Origin: Chrysochromulina tobinii
Taxonomy: Eukaryota > Haptophyta > Prymnesiales > Chrysochromulinaceae
Assembly (NCBI GenBank): GCA_001275005.1
Contig: JWZX01002488.1
Location: forward strand, 1-34,290
Direction of reading: 5' to 3'
DNA length: 34,290 nucleotides
In this document: positions 1 through 9,337 of the stretch, piece after piece
Layout of the letters: each line of letters opens with the position of its first letter
How positions within the stretch are numbered: the stretch's first letter is position 1
Made by a program: the position numbers and the translations under genes
Notes under the pieces: generated by a model
Seen by the model: only the letters and a program-made list of their open reading frames with translations
Told to the model about the DNA's origin: nothing
Databases searched by the model: none

Positions 1-9
1 GTAAACGCG

Positions 10-55
10 GCGTCGGGTGCGTATACGCACCTACCTGCGTATACGCACCCGACGC
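10..55. repeat. perfect 20-bp inverted repeat (hairpin)
   Basis: Arms 10-29 (gcgtcgggtgcgtatacgca) and 36-55 are exact reverse complements separated by the six bases cctacc. The core tgcgtatacgca is itself palindromic, and a further half-copy (tgtgtatacgcag) follows at about 56-68. No gene is attached to it. It could be the end of a mobile element lying mostly left of the window, or a cruciform. Confidence 0.85.
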
Positions 56-419
56 TGTGTATACGCAGGGACGCGACGAACGTCATGCCGGACCCGCGGA
101 CCGGCGGTGCGGTGCCGCGCCGTCGGGCGTCGGTGCCGACGGGGCTGTTGTGTGTCATTGAGGGCTGGGCAAATCGGGACCGAGGCGTGGCGCTGTTCAC
201 GTCAACGGCTGACGATATAAATAACCAGCTACCAGGCCTCGGCGCTCGGGAAGACGCTCGGCCTACACACAGTATACCGACTGTGTACTTGAGTATTATA
301 GGGTATATAGAGAGGTATATAGGTACATTGCCTTTCACGGTCGACCTTGAACAACTTAGGGTTTATCCTGATTGATCCGATATGAAAAGCGCCCAACACG
401 GCGCGTCGCGACTCTCCAG

Positions 420-596
420 TATGGGGTCGGGTCGGAGGGGGTCGGGTCGGGGGATAGGATATGAAAATTGGGCTCCGAGGTCGAGGTCGGGTCGGGTCGG
501 GTCGGGTCTGAAGCGAGTCCAGGAAATCCAGTGTCGTTTTCGGGAAAACACCCCCCCTCCGACCCCGACCCCGACCTCTCACACACCCGACCCCGG
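420..596. repeat. GGGTC pentanucleotide repeats in inverted arrangement
   Basis: The left block (420-512) is made of gggtc/ggtcg units and ends with four GGG runs spaced by TC at 489-506, which fits a G-quadruplex pattern. The right block (about 549-596) has the complementary ccgac/gaccc units, so the two could pair around a unique centre of roughly 40 bases. Frames through it translate to DPTRP or GSGRVG repeats and are not treated as genes. Confidence 0.7.
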
Positions 597-1013
597 ACAC
601 AGCGTTCGGCTGCATCAGCCGCGGCGCACCATCAGCGCGTAATCAGCGCTCAGCGGCCAGCGCGCGCGGGGCGCGTGCGCGGTGATCGCTTGGGGACCCC
701 TGCCCGTCCGCGAGCGTAGGAGGTAGGACGGGGTCGGAGTCCTGATCTCCGATTCGAAGTCTGAACGCGACGTGCCGCACCGCGCACCGCAGCACGCGAC
801 CCGGCGACGACACCGGCGGCCGCGGCAGATCGCCTCTGATGCTCGCAAAGCGCGTGCATGAGGCACAGCCCGCGGAGCCGCGCGGAACCGGAAGCCGTGC
901 GCGCGTGCCGGCCTGTGCACGGCCGGGCAGAACCCTAGGCAGAAGGCACAGATATGCACAGCCTATGGTGTTCCTTGTGCGCGCGCCCGATCGGGTCTTA
1001 TATCATACGGAGA

Positions 1014-1793
1014 CTATATCCACTTGTTCGCAACTTTGATCAAAGCCACGGCGGTCATCTCGGCTGCCTGCATCACGGCCGCCGCTGTGACGCTTGTCGC
1101 CTCTTCCAACGACTCATGGGCCCCCACGTGCTCATTCGCTGACCCCGTCACCACGGCCTGCGATGGAGCGAGCCGCTTATGCTTCGCTGCCTCAGACATC
1201 ATCGCCACGGCTGCCATCTCAGCCACCTGCATGACCGTTGCTCCTGCGATGGCTGCCACTGTGGGTGCCCAGTTGACCGCATGGTCTGACGCCGTCTGAC
1301 TCGATGGGCTCACCACCGGCGCCATCGCCACACTCTTGGCCAAAAGAGGACCACGTGCCGCTACTGCCTCAGCACGCCACAGCTCTTGCTTGGCCCAGCG
1401 GGGGTCGTTCAAGCGAGATTGCCAAAGCTCCTGGTGCGATCTCATGGTTGTGGAGGGCATGTGCGATCTCACGGACGCAGATGTTGTGGAGGGCCCACAT
1501 GCCTCGGCTGCTTCCGCCGTTGGTCGTTGCCGAAGTCGCCAGGCTAGTCGGTCGTCCCACATGCGCCGGAGCCGTCTTGATTCTAGCGGAGTGATGGATG
1601 TTAAGTCCTCTGTTTCGGTGAGCTGCGCACGGGAAAAACTTCCGATGCTTTCTGCTGAGCTGGCCACGAGACCAAGCAGTTGGCGCTGCAGATCACTGGG
1701 ACGACGTGCTTGTGAATGCGTGAGCGTCATGGTGCTACCTCTGGCTTGTGCTGGAGCTGGAAGCGCGAGCCACACTACAGCCAGCACCAGCAT
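1014..1793 (-). CDS. small secreted Ala-rich hypothetical protein
   Basis: I do not recognise this 259-residue protein. It starts at an ATG (1793) and opens with a clear signal peptide: a hydrophobic stretch (LVLAVVWLALPAPA) followed by a likely AQA/R cleavage site near residue 17. The middle is Arg/Ser-rich with many Trp residues (residues 60-140). The C-terminal third holds two related Ala-rich segments sharing the pattern A-x-VMQ-x-AEM-x-AVA (about residues 187-205 and 236-252), an internal duplication. It is probably exported or routed through the secretory pathway. It is transcribed divergently from SDHAF4, leaving about 160 bp for both promoters. Function unknown; coding status is supported by the ATG, signal peptide and uninterrupted length. 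Confidence 0.55.
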   Translation of the reverse strand: MLVLAVVWLALPAPAQARGSTMTLTHSQARRPSDLQRQLLGLVASSAESIGSFSRAQLTETEDLTSITPLESRRLRRMWDDRLAWRLRQRPTAEAAEACGPSTTSASVRSHMPSTTMRSHQELWQSRLNDPRWAKQELWRAEAVAARGPLLAKSVAMAPVVSPSSQTASDHAVNWAPTVAAIAGATVMQVAEMAAVAMMSEAAKHKRLAPSQAVVTGSANEHVGAHESLEEATSVTAAAVMQAAEMTAVALIKVANKWI

Positions 1794-1954
1794 TCGTTGT
1801 GTACGGAAACGAAGGTTTTAGAACTTTCGCGTCGTGGTTGCGATGTAACACCGTGAACTCGCAAACCTTACATGTACGTGAACCCCATAACGAGGAGTGC
1901 ACTTTCTGTGAAGTCGCACGTCCTAGATGTTTCGTGAGGCGTGTGCAAAACAGG
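1794..1954. promoter_or_regulatory. short divergent promoter region
   Basis: This 161-bp gap separates the divergent ATGs of the secreted protein (1793, minus) and SDHAF4 (1955, plus), so both 5' untranslated regions and promoters must fit here or overlap the neighbouring genes. No TATA box is obvious. The assignment is positional only. Confidence 0.35.
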
Positions 1955-2260
1955 ATGCTTGTCATCAAAGTCGCACTGATGCCTCGTGCACGATGCGGGC
2001 TCACGATGAGTGTGCGTCGGTTATGCTCAGAGGTACCCGCCGCAGCTCCACCGGCCAAAGACAGGCCTCGCATGAAGCCGCCGCAAGTTGCCAAGCCGTT
2101 TGAGGAGGTGACGATGGAGGAGGTGCGCGCAGCGCTCGAGAGCAAGTCAATACCAACAGAGGATAAACGTGCCGCAGCCGATGAGATCGGAGGCCCCAAA
2201 GGCGAGGAACCAACGCGATTTGGTGATTGGGAGCGCAAAGGGCGAGTAACCGACTTTTGA
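1955..2260 (+). CDS. SDHAF4: succinate dehydrogenase assembly factor 4
   Basis: A 101-residue protein whose last 25 residues carry the hallmark of the SDHAF4/Sdh8 (DUF1674) family: EIGGPKGEEPTRFGDWERKG, followed by RVTDF at the extreme C-terminus. Family members bind the flavinylated SDHA subunit in the mitochondrial matrix and promote assembly of respiratory complex II. The first 30 residues are basic and lack acidic residues until CSE, as expected for a mitochondrial targeting peptide. The longest open frame begins at a GTG (1748) inside the divergent neighbour. I chose the first ATG at 1955; ATGs at 1979 and 2006 are alternatives. The central part (KPFEEVTMEEVRAALES) is less conserved. It is convergent with the gene ending at 2372, 111 bp away. 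Confidence 0.9.
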   Translation: MLVIKVALMPRARCGLTMSVRRLCSEVPAAAPPAKDRPRMKPPQVAKPFEEVTMEEVRAALESKSIPTEDKRAAADEIGGPKGEEPTRFGDWERKGRVTDF

Positions 2261-2371
2261 TCAATCGCGGCGCTATACATTGTTTCCAGTGATGTCTAGC
2301 ATGTTCTCGTATAGGGCATAGCAGGAAATCTCCTGATGTATAGAAGCTTCACATGATGTATAGAAAAACAT

Positions 2372-3866
2372 CTAATCGTCCCAATATTTGCGTCGCCGTT
2401 GACGAGCTGGCTGCTCCTTTACCGACGCATTGCCGCTACTTGATGGCCGCCTCGGCGGCTCGAGTTCCTGGTCAACGGTGCCCTCGAGCGTACCAGCCTT
2501 GGGGCGCGAGCCATGCTCGGGCGTCGACGTGCGCTTCGGCGACTCAGAGGGGTTTGGCTGTAGCTTCGACTTGGGGATGATTAGCGGCGGCGCCGCTTCC
2601 GGATGAGGCACGCCAATGCCAAGGCTGCCCAGTTGCAGCTCTGCGAGCCGAAAGCTGTTGGTGGCGTTCGAGCTGTACGTGTCAATCGAGGCGAGTAGCC
2701 CCGAGACGATGCGCGCCGTCGGGCGGTGCGTGCGCTGGTAGTGGCGCGCCCGACGATCGGCCTCTCGCGACGTAATCTCGATCGAGCTCGGTGCTGCGTA
2801 AAGTGGAACGCTCGCCGACGAGGTCAATAGGCCACCGCCGCCACCGCCACCGCCGCCGATGTAACGGCACGCGGTCTTTTGTGCCTGGCTCAATGCTGGC
2901 TGCGGCTGGGCGGCCGGTGCGCCGGTCAGGGGCACGCGGCCGATTGGAGGATTTGCGGCTGGCGGGAGGATTCGCGGCGGTCCTGGCGGCGGGAGGGTCC
3001 GGTTGCCGCGCACCGCCGAGACTGCTCGCTTGGCCGACTGCCTGTCGGGCGAAAGAGGCTCCCACCGTCCACCCGGCGGCAGTGCTTGCTGCAGAAACGG
3101 CTTGTGTGCCGCTGGAGGCAGCCGACGAGACGGCGACGTCGAGCCACTGCTGTCGGCTGCAACGGCGCCAGTGGCGCGCGCTGACGCAGCCGCAGCGCGC
3201 GCAGTTGCAGCGTCACGCGCCGCGTTTGTGAGCGCCGCCGTTCGTTGCGCAAAAGCAGCCGCGCTTGCATCCGTCGGGTCGCGCGCCGGCGCGGGGGCCA
3301 TGAGCGCAGCGGCGCCGGTCGGCGGCGACGGAACGGTCGCAAACAAGTCGGCGGAACTCCTGCCGTCTACGGGGCTGCTGGACCGGGCGATGGGCATGGG
3401 CGGCAGCATGGGTAGCGCCGGATGGGTTGATGCACACGACTTGAAGGTGACCGGAATGACGCCACCGATGGGGGCGACGCCACCGACGCCACCGACGCCG
3501 CTAGCTACACCGCTGGTCGCATCTGCCAGCGGGAGCAGCGATGAGCTTGAGGAGATCGGTGGCAGCAGGCCGGCCTGGCCCTTCCGGAGTGACGCGTCGC
3601 TGTAGGCGCGGCCACCGCAACGTCCCATCACTAGCGATGACGTCGAGCGTGTCTGCGTCAGGAGCGGCGCGTAGCCCGGGGTTATCGGTGGCGCACCGCG
3701 CAGCGGTGAGCGAGACCAAGTCGGCCGATGCTGTGCAGGCGAGCTGCTCCGCGAGCGTGAGGGCGAGCGGGGGCTATTCGAGCCCGCAGGCATCCCTGTT
3801 GGCCCCTGACCCCTTGCCGAGTTCAGCACCGCACGGCCCGGGACCAGTGCCGCGGCCGCGGCCGCG

Positions 3867-3897
<31 letters not shown>

Positions 3898-5062
3898 ACG
3901 CCGCCGCTGCTACCGCCTCCTCAGGCACTGTCTGGAGAGAGCCAGCAGCGGCTGGCTCGGCGGCGTCCGCGGTCGCCCACAAGGCGGTCTCCCGCGGCTC
4001 CTCATCGAGCGCTTCCCGTGGATGAGCTTGCGCCCCCCGCCGCCGAGTTTGGCTCTGCATAGGCGAATTTGGAGGCGCAGGCTCCGGATCCACAAATGGG
4101 GCAGCCGAAGTCACCCCGTTGGCGGGACAGGGCGCGGCAGTGGCGACGGAAGCCGCAACCGCGACGGCCTTCTGCACATCCTGCAGCAGCATGCCTCCCA
4201 ACGGTGTGACTGGCCGTGGCGCTCCCGCCCGTAGGCCTCGCGACTGCTGTCCACTGCTGCCGCTGCTCGCGCGCAGATTGTGGGGCGGCGTGATACCAAC
4301 GAGGGTGGTGCTGGAGGGGCGGCTACCGCTCGTCTCCGACGACAACAGCGGCGCCGCTGCCAGCGCGATATCCGATGCTGCGTCTGTTGGAGACGAGGCA
4401 CTGTCCGGTGCCGAGGCATCGGCCGCCGCTGTGCTCAGTCCGCTGTCGATCGACCCACGCCTGCTCATGCTCTTCTTCATGGGCAATCTCGTCGGTGTCA
4501 GCGGCGTCTGCGGTGGCGCGACGACCTGCATGATGCATTCAACCTCGGAGGGATCGCGCAAAGTAAGCGGTGATGACACGCTCGACTTGGTCACGACTGT
4601 GAGCAAGCTTTCGAGCCACGCCGCATCGCGCATAATGGCTTCCTCCGCGGGCAGTGTGGCGTCGCTCGCGCGGCTCCACACCTCCGCGAGCTCCATGAGC
4701 GACGTGAAGAAGGCCTCTCGACTCATCGCTTTCGCATTGCCCATGCCATCCAGCTGCCAATCCTCCAGGGCGCAGTCAATGGCGCGTTCGGTGTCCCATA
4801 CCGCCGGCACGAGCGCCTTATACAGCAGTGTGTTGAGCGCCACGTAAGCGTCCTGCGTCAGCAGGCACGTGCCGTTTGTGGTGCACACATTCCACCACTG
4901 AGAGGCGGCAGCGACAAGCCGTGGGTGGCCGCACCGTTCGCGACGGCCCGCGACCGAGTCGCGTGATGCCAGCGCGACGGGCGGCGGCGGAGGTGCCTGA
5001 CGGCCGAGGCCAAGCATGTTGGCCTGCTGTGCAGCGCCTCGAGAACGCAAACCACCGATCAT
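2372..5062 (-). CDS. large low-complexity protein with N-terminal acidic helical domain
   Basis: An 896-residue protein in a single open frame; the ATG at 5062 is preferred over the GTG just upstream. Residues about 55-160 form a compact domain with the pattern WWNVC...LNTLLYKALVP...ALEDWQLDG...MSREAFFTSLMELAEVWS. It resembles a helical module I recall from algal and ciliate proteins, some of them flagellar, where an acidic E-DW-x-x-D element is followed by FF-x-SL-x-ELA-x-W. That link is from memory and weak. The rest is Ser/Pro/Ala-rich and probably disordered, with a poly-Ala run (about residues 383-408, DNA 3838-3912) and a Gly9 tract (DNA about 2835-2862). The C-terminal 180 residues regain normal complexity (ARHYQRTHRPTARIVSGLLA, SFRLAELQLGSLGIG) and end in a basic RQRRRKYWDD. 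Function unknown. Confidence 0.65.
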
Positions 5063-5587
5063 CACGGCTCCGAGAAGGGAGAGGGGTGCGAGGCGTACAG
5101 CACGATGAATGAAACTGCTGCGGGCACACGCATTTAACCAAACTTACCCAATTTGTAGCGACTGAACATGTGTTCGGACACACACGGACCCGGGAGGTAT
5201 ACCGACAAAGGAAGGAAACACATGACGGCATGAGCGCCGCTGAGGCCTCCCCTACTGTATGGTTCTGTTTTTAAATTCACACACACACGTGGTTACGTAT
5301 AAGGTGTGTGTATCTGAGTGGGCAGTGACAGTGCCGAAGCACCGGTTGGATACAAACACAGAGACCACGGAGTACCGCGCGTTGTCATAGTACCGACTAC
5401 CGCGGAATCCGGTATCCGCAAGATCCGGTACCCGTAACCCGACGTGAAGATTGCGATCGGGGAACGGGTTTGACCGGGTCGCGGTCCGGTCTGGTGTCGG
5501 AGCTCGGACTCGGAGCGCCCGGGAGGCTATCCGGCTAGACGCATGTGCTATACCGTGCTGTCCCTGTCTACACCCGTCTAGATTTAA
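5063..5587. other. intergenic region between two minus-strand genes
   Basis: This holds the promoter side of the gene starting at 5062 and the 3' side of the SPRY gene ending at 5588. It contains a short CA/TG-rich stretch near 5277-5315 and related short words (atccggtatccg, atccggtacccg) at about 5407-5435. No gene or RNA is recognised. Confidence 0.5.
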
Positions 5588-6994
5588 CTAGCTGGCCCGA
5601 TAATCCAAAGCGAATGCATCGATGTAGGTGGACGCATGCGGAAGCGATGCACGCCGCGCGGCGGCTTGCAACAGTGATCGTTGCGAGGCAAGATCGTGCC
5701 CGGCTTGGACGGCAGCCAGCGCGGCATTGGCAACGTTGGCGATGTCCGCTTCACGCAACTTCTCGTTGTGTAAAATCGCCTCTCGGAGCAGCCCCGCCTC
5801 AATCTCCTTGACGCGCCTAAAGCGCTCCTCTTGTTCGGGGTCAAGATTGTTGAGACGCTTGGCTATGCGCTTCTCGCGTTCGTAACGCTTCTCGACATCG
5901 TCGCGTGCCTCCTGCATTTTCTTCCTCAGCTCCTTTTCGGCCAAGTACATACGCCGAAGCACCGCCACCTGCTCCTTGGCTGCCTTCAATTCGTTGCGTA
6001 GTGCATCGTGCTCGGCTCTCGTCACGGTCTGACCTGCGGCACTAGCCTGGCCATCGGGCGGCACTTGAATCTGGATCCCTCGTGGCGTTTCCTGAGCCAG
6101 CGCAGCTTTGGAGCGTACACGATCCATTAGCTTTGCTTGAGTGGGGGGCGCATCCGTGTGCGTAAGCGTCGCGCCCAATGCAAACTTGTCGCCCGCGTTT
6201 GCGCAACGCACCAAGGGACGCCAGCCAAGAGAGCGAGGGCCCTGCGTGGCGCTCAGCTCGAGGTCGAGCGGGTTGCCGTCGCCATCACGTGCGAGCACCC
6301 AATCATCGCCGTCGCCCACCTTGACCCGCAGCCTCCGTTCGTCCATGTCGACGCGCATGTGAATGGTCGCACCGACCGCGACGCCACGCAGGTCTCCACG
6401 CATGAGGGCCGCGCCTCGGATAACGGCCGTCTTCTTGTCGTGCGTGCGGGCGTCTGGAAACCCGAAAAGCTTTCCGTTCGATGGCGCCAGCCCGAAGGAC
6501 CTTCCCCAAGCGCCGGTGCGCAGGAAGGCGCCTGTGTCTTCGGCGATACCGACGAGAACAGACTGGCCGTTGCCGTCGGACGCAACGATGCGGATGCTGA
6601 ATTGGGACTGGCCGGTTGCTGGCAGCCGTGTGCCTACGGCGCATGCGTACATGCCAGGTAGCTGCTGCTCAACGCACGAGGCCTGATTGGGATCATCCAC
6701 AGATGGTGCCATGCCATCTGAGAAATGTTCCCACTTGACATTTACAGTCTGATGAACTCGTTCATCCTCGGCATGCTCGGCAGTGGGGCCGAAGGCACCT
6801 GAGACAGCACCACTCTTCAGTCTTTTGAACGCTTGAAGGCTGGTCCTAAACGAGGCCTTCGAAGGTGGTGACAATTTGGCATTATCAGACGTTGATGAGG
6901 ATGTGTCTCTGGTTGGCGCCTCCGAGGATCTCAAGGCGGCAGCAAGAAGCGCATGCTTGGTGACGGCACGCTTGAGCGCAGGGAACTGCACCAT
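5588..6994 (-). CDS. SPRY (B30.2-like) domain and coiled-coil protein
   Basis: A 468-residue protein starting at the ATG at 6994 (MVQFPALKRA); a TTG 42 bases upstream opens the frame but is unlikely to be used. Residues about 120-280 read as a SPRY domain: a core beta strand VLVGIAEDTG, then GAWGRSFGLAPSNGKLFGF, a turn with GDLRGVAVGATIHMRVDMDERRLRVKVGDGDDW, and WRPLVRCANAGDKFALG. SPRY domains are beta-sandwich protein-binding modules. Residues about 325-420 are a strongly charged heptad-like coiled coil (LRNELKAAKEQVAVLRRMYLA..., EKRIAKRLNNLDPEQEERF), followed by an Ala-rich helix. There is no RING or B-box upstream, so it is not a TRIM protein. A scaffold or adaptor role is inferred; the partner is unknown. 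Confidence 0.75.
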   Translation of the reverse strand: MVQFPALKRAVTKHALLAAALRSSEAPTRDTSSSTSDNAKLSPPSKASFRTSLQAFKRLKSGAVSGAFGPTAEHAEDERVHQTVNVKWEHFSDGMAPSVDDPNQASCVEQQLPGMYACAVGTRLPATGQSQFSIRIVASDGNGQSVLVGIAEDTGAFLRTGAWGRSFGLAPSNGKLFGFPDARTHDKKTAVIRGAALMRGDLRGVAVGATIHMRVDMDERRLRVKVGDGDDWVLARDGDGNPLDLELSATQGPRSLGWRPLVRCANAGDKFALGATLTHTDAPPTQAKLMDRVRSKAALAQETPRGIQIQVPPDGQASAAGQTVTRAEHDALRNELKAAKEQVAVLRRMYLAEKELRKKMQEARDDVEKRYEREKRIAKRLNNLDPEQEERFRRVKEIEAGLLREAILHNEKLREADIANVANAALAAVQAGHDLASQRSLLQAAARRASLPHASTYIDAFALDYRAS

Positions 6995-7636
6995 GAACGA
7001 ACTCTTTTCGCTCGCGCACACATGTCGACTGCACAAAATCTTTGTTATTTACCGGTAAAAAGACACCTGGGATACAGTACCGTACCGGTACCGGTTTGGA
7101 TAAAGGTATCTGCGATCTGCCTGTGCGCGTGCGGCGACAACTTTCACGTTTCAGGTAAATTCTAAATACTAACGTCAAAGGGTAGACACTACGGCTCTAC
7201 GGGTAGACACACGCAGGTTACACGCAGGTAGGCGCAGGGTGTAGAGGCGACGAGTCCGTAGAGCGGGTTCTCGACGCACGATCACTCGACGGTCCAGGGG
7301 CCTATGTCGGGACGGAGGTAAGCGCGCGGTTCGCGCTCGTTTCAAACGTAACGTTTCTCTGACCGTCTGAGTCTGCGCGAGATACTGCGGGTATCGGGTC
7401 TCGCGTGCCACGCGTGACTCTCTGTGTCCTCTCTCGCTGGCCGTCTACGATGCATCGAGAGTTCGAGACCCTCCTCTCTGCACTGGACTCAGAGCAGACT
7501 GCACCGGACGCCAGCCGGCCAGACGAGTCACAAACACGCTCGCCTGGCTCACTCCGCTCAGCAGGTCACAGCACTCACGTCTTGAAGGAGTGGCCGCGTT
7601 TTCATCGAATGCGCACCGCAGAAGCACAGCTGCCCG
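6995..7636. other. intergenic region with short direct repeats
   Basis: This separates the SPRY gene start (6994) from the MFS transporter stop (7637). It contains the palindrome accggtaccggt (7084-7095), a direct repeat gggtagacac (7180-7189 and 7201-7210) and two nearby acacgcaggt words. No gene is convincing; open frames here are arginine-rich and lack family features. Confidence 0.5.
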
Positions 7637-9127
7637 TCAAGGCTTGGGCTCGGCCGCACGCGCTAGGCCGGCCCGCCAAAAGCAGAGCGCAGTCAGCACG
7701 TACGCGCCTGGGACCAGCAGGCTGAGCAGCAGTCGCAATGGAGCGCCGCGCCGATAGAGGAAGCCAATGAGTGGTGGGGACAAGCTGCTGAAGATCTGCA
7801 CGACGTTGAGCATCCCCTGGGCGGTGCCGCTGATGGCCTGCGGCACGGCTGCCTGCAACATCGCAATCGTCGCGCCAAACCAGGTCTCGGCACACAGGTA
7901 TGCGCCGAGCAGCCCAAGCAAAGCCAGGCCAAAATGGTCGCTCCGCACGCCGACGAGCCAAAAGGGGATGGCAAGTAGAGCGCCGACGGCGGGGATGTAG
8001 GCGGCGCGCTCCGGTCGTCGGCCCGCGTTCGTCATGCGATCCGATGCGAGGCCGCCGCAGACCACTGCAACCGTGCCGCCGCCAGCCACGATGGCAGCAA
8101 ACAAGAGAGAGAAGGTGGATACGTGGGTGGGAAAGGCCGCGCGGTAGTAGGGCGCAACCCATGCACCGATGGCGAAGCCCGCAAATAGGCGGGCCGCCGC
8201 CCCAGCAAGCAGCCAGCGCACGGAGCGTATGCTGAGCACCTCGAGCACGGCCGCTCTGACAGAGCGCCGTGCGGGCGAGGCCGCAGCCACGACCACCCCC
8301 GTACCTTTGGCTGTGGTGGTCGCGGATGGTGCGGCGCTCGCCGACCGGCTGGGCAAGCTGACCGCCAAGAGGATCATAGGCGGCAGTGAGGAGAGGCCGA
8401 CGAGGAGCGCTGCGCGCCGCCAGCCGAGGGCACGCGAGGCGAGCACGGAGAGAGACGCACCCGCTCCACCGATGTAGATTCCTGAGGTGTAGATGGAGTG
8501 GGCGGTCGCTCGGAAGGCGGGCGGGAAGGAAGACGCGATGAGCGTGTGAGAGGCCGGGCCCGCAAAGGCCTGGGCGATGCCGAGCAGCACCCGCGCGCAT
8601 ATCACGTGTGTGAAGCTTTGCGCCATCGCCGAGCCCGCCGTAGCGAGAGACCAGCCTGTGGCCGAGACGAGGATCAGCCATTTGCGCGGATAGATGTCGC
8701 AGGCGACGCCCGCAGGAAATGAACAGATCACGTAGAGAAGCGTGAAGCCGAATGAGACCAGCAGCCCATACTGTTCTGCGTTGAAGCCCAGATCCACATT
8801 CATCAGCTCACGGGCTGAGCGGGCCGCGCCTGTGGCGCTGAAGCTCACCAGGTAGCTCGGAAGCTGACGCGCTAGTTGATTGTGAATGTAAAGAAGCGTC
8901 AGTGCCGCTAGTACAATGTACGCACGCGAGGTGGCTTGCGGCATAGGCATGGAAGAGGGCTTTGCAAGCGATTCTGGGGACGGCGAAGGCGTAGCGGCAA
9001 CAAGCCGTGGAGGAAGCGTTCGCCAAGAACGCTCTCCGGCAGACGGGAGATTTCCAATGTGCGTAGTCGGATACGGTGGCCGCACGGCGAGCGCGCAGAG
9101 AATGGGCAGCATGTGAAGTGGCTGCAT
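7637..9127 (-). CDS. major facilitator superfamily transporter
   Basis: A 496-residue multi-pass membrane protein of the MFS. After an N-terminal extension of about 65 residues, the first helix (AYIVLAALTLLYIHNQL) begins, and about 12 hydrophobic segments follow in two sets of six. The signature loop between helices 2 and 3 is GVACDIYPRK (motif A, G-x-x-x-D-x-x-x-R-K), with a second-half counterpart GGLASDRMTNAGRR. A Ser/Ala/Thr-rich cytoplasmic loop separates the halves. The substrate cannot be told; the arrangement is similar to spinster- or anion-transporter-like MFS proteins. The extension begins with a hydrophobic stretch (LPILCALAV) followed by Pro/Ser/Arg-rich sequence, which could be a targeting sequence for a secondary plastid. 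The ATG at 9127 was chosen; 9112 is possible. It is divergent from the U-box gene. Confidence 0.85.
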   Translation of the reverse strand: MQPLHMLPILCALAVRPPYPTTHIGNLPSAGERSWRTLPPRLVAATPSPSPESLAKPSSMPMPQATSRAYIVLAALTLLYIHNQLARQLPSYLVSFSATGAARSARELMNVDLGFNAEQYGLLVSFGFTLLYVICSFPAGVACDIYPRKWLILVSATGWSLATAGSAMAQSFTHVICARVLLGIAQAFAGPASHTLIASSFPPAFRATAHSIYTSGIYIGGAGASLSVLASRALGWRRAALLVGLSSLPPMILLAVSLPSRSASAAPSATTTAKGTGVVVAAASPARRSVRAAVLEVLSIRSVRWLLAGAAARLFAGFAIGAWVAPYYRAAFPTHVSTFSLLFAAIVAGGGTVAVVCGGLASDRMTNAGRRPERAAYIPAVGALLAIPFWLVGVRSDHFGLALLGLLGAYLCAETWFGATIAMLQAAVPQAISGTAQGMLNVVQIFSSLSPPLIGFLYRRGAPLRLLLSLLVPGAYVLTALCFWRAGLARAAEPKP

Positions 9128-9337
9128 GGCGACCAACACTCTCTCAAGGGACGGAGATCAAAATCTCACAATAGGCGAGAGGGAACAACCTACCTGACAC
9201 ACATTGCGGGCAGTAACATTGCCGTAGCACCGGTTGTCGCGTCTGTCGTGTGAACGTTCACACATTGGAGGAAGACGCGCGGCAAAACGAGTTGGTTCTT
9301 TCCAGTGTGCATCCTCACCTCGCGCGGCCGCGGCAAT
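9128..9337. promoter_or_regulatory. divergent promoter region between MFS and U-box genes
   Basis: This 210-bp gap lies between two divergent ATGs (9127 minus, 9338 plus) and so must carry both promoters and 5' untranslated regions. No core promoter element is clear. The assignment is positional. Confidence 0.35.

Larger units (their letters stand above)
1..1013. other. non-coding region with simple repeats
   Basis: No convincing gene is seen. Open frames here are arginine/proline-rich products of GC-rich repeats. The stretch holds the hairpin at 10-55, an AT-richer patch at about 280-370, the GGGTC-type repeats at 420-596, and featureless GC-rich DNA from 600 to 1013. It lies downstream of the minus-strand gene ending at 1014, so its 3' untranslated region and polyadenylation site should fall at the right end of this stretch. 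Confidence 0.6.

Noticed and set aside
7250-7290. Possible tRNA B-box (gcgggttctcgacgcac)
   Set aside because: No matching A-box, acceptor stem or anticodon arm could be folded by eye; likewise gggttcgaagctcc near 24750.
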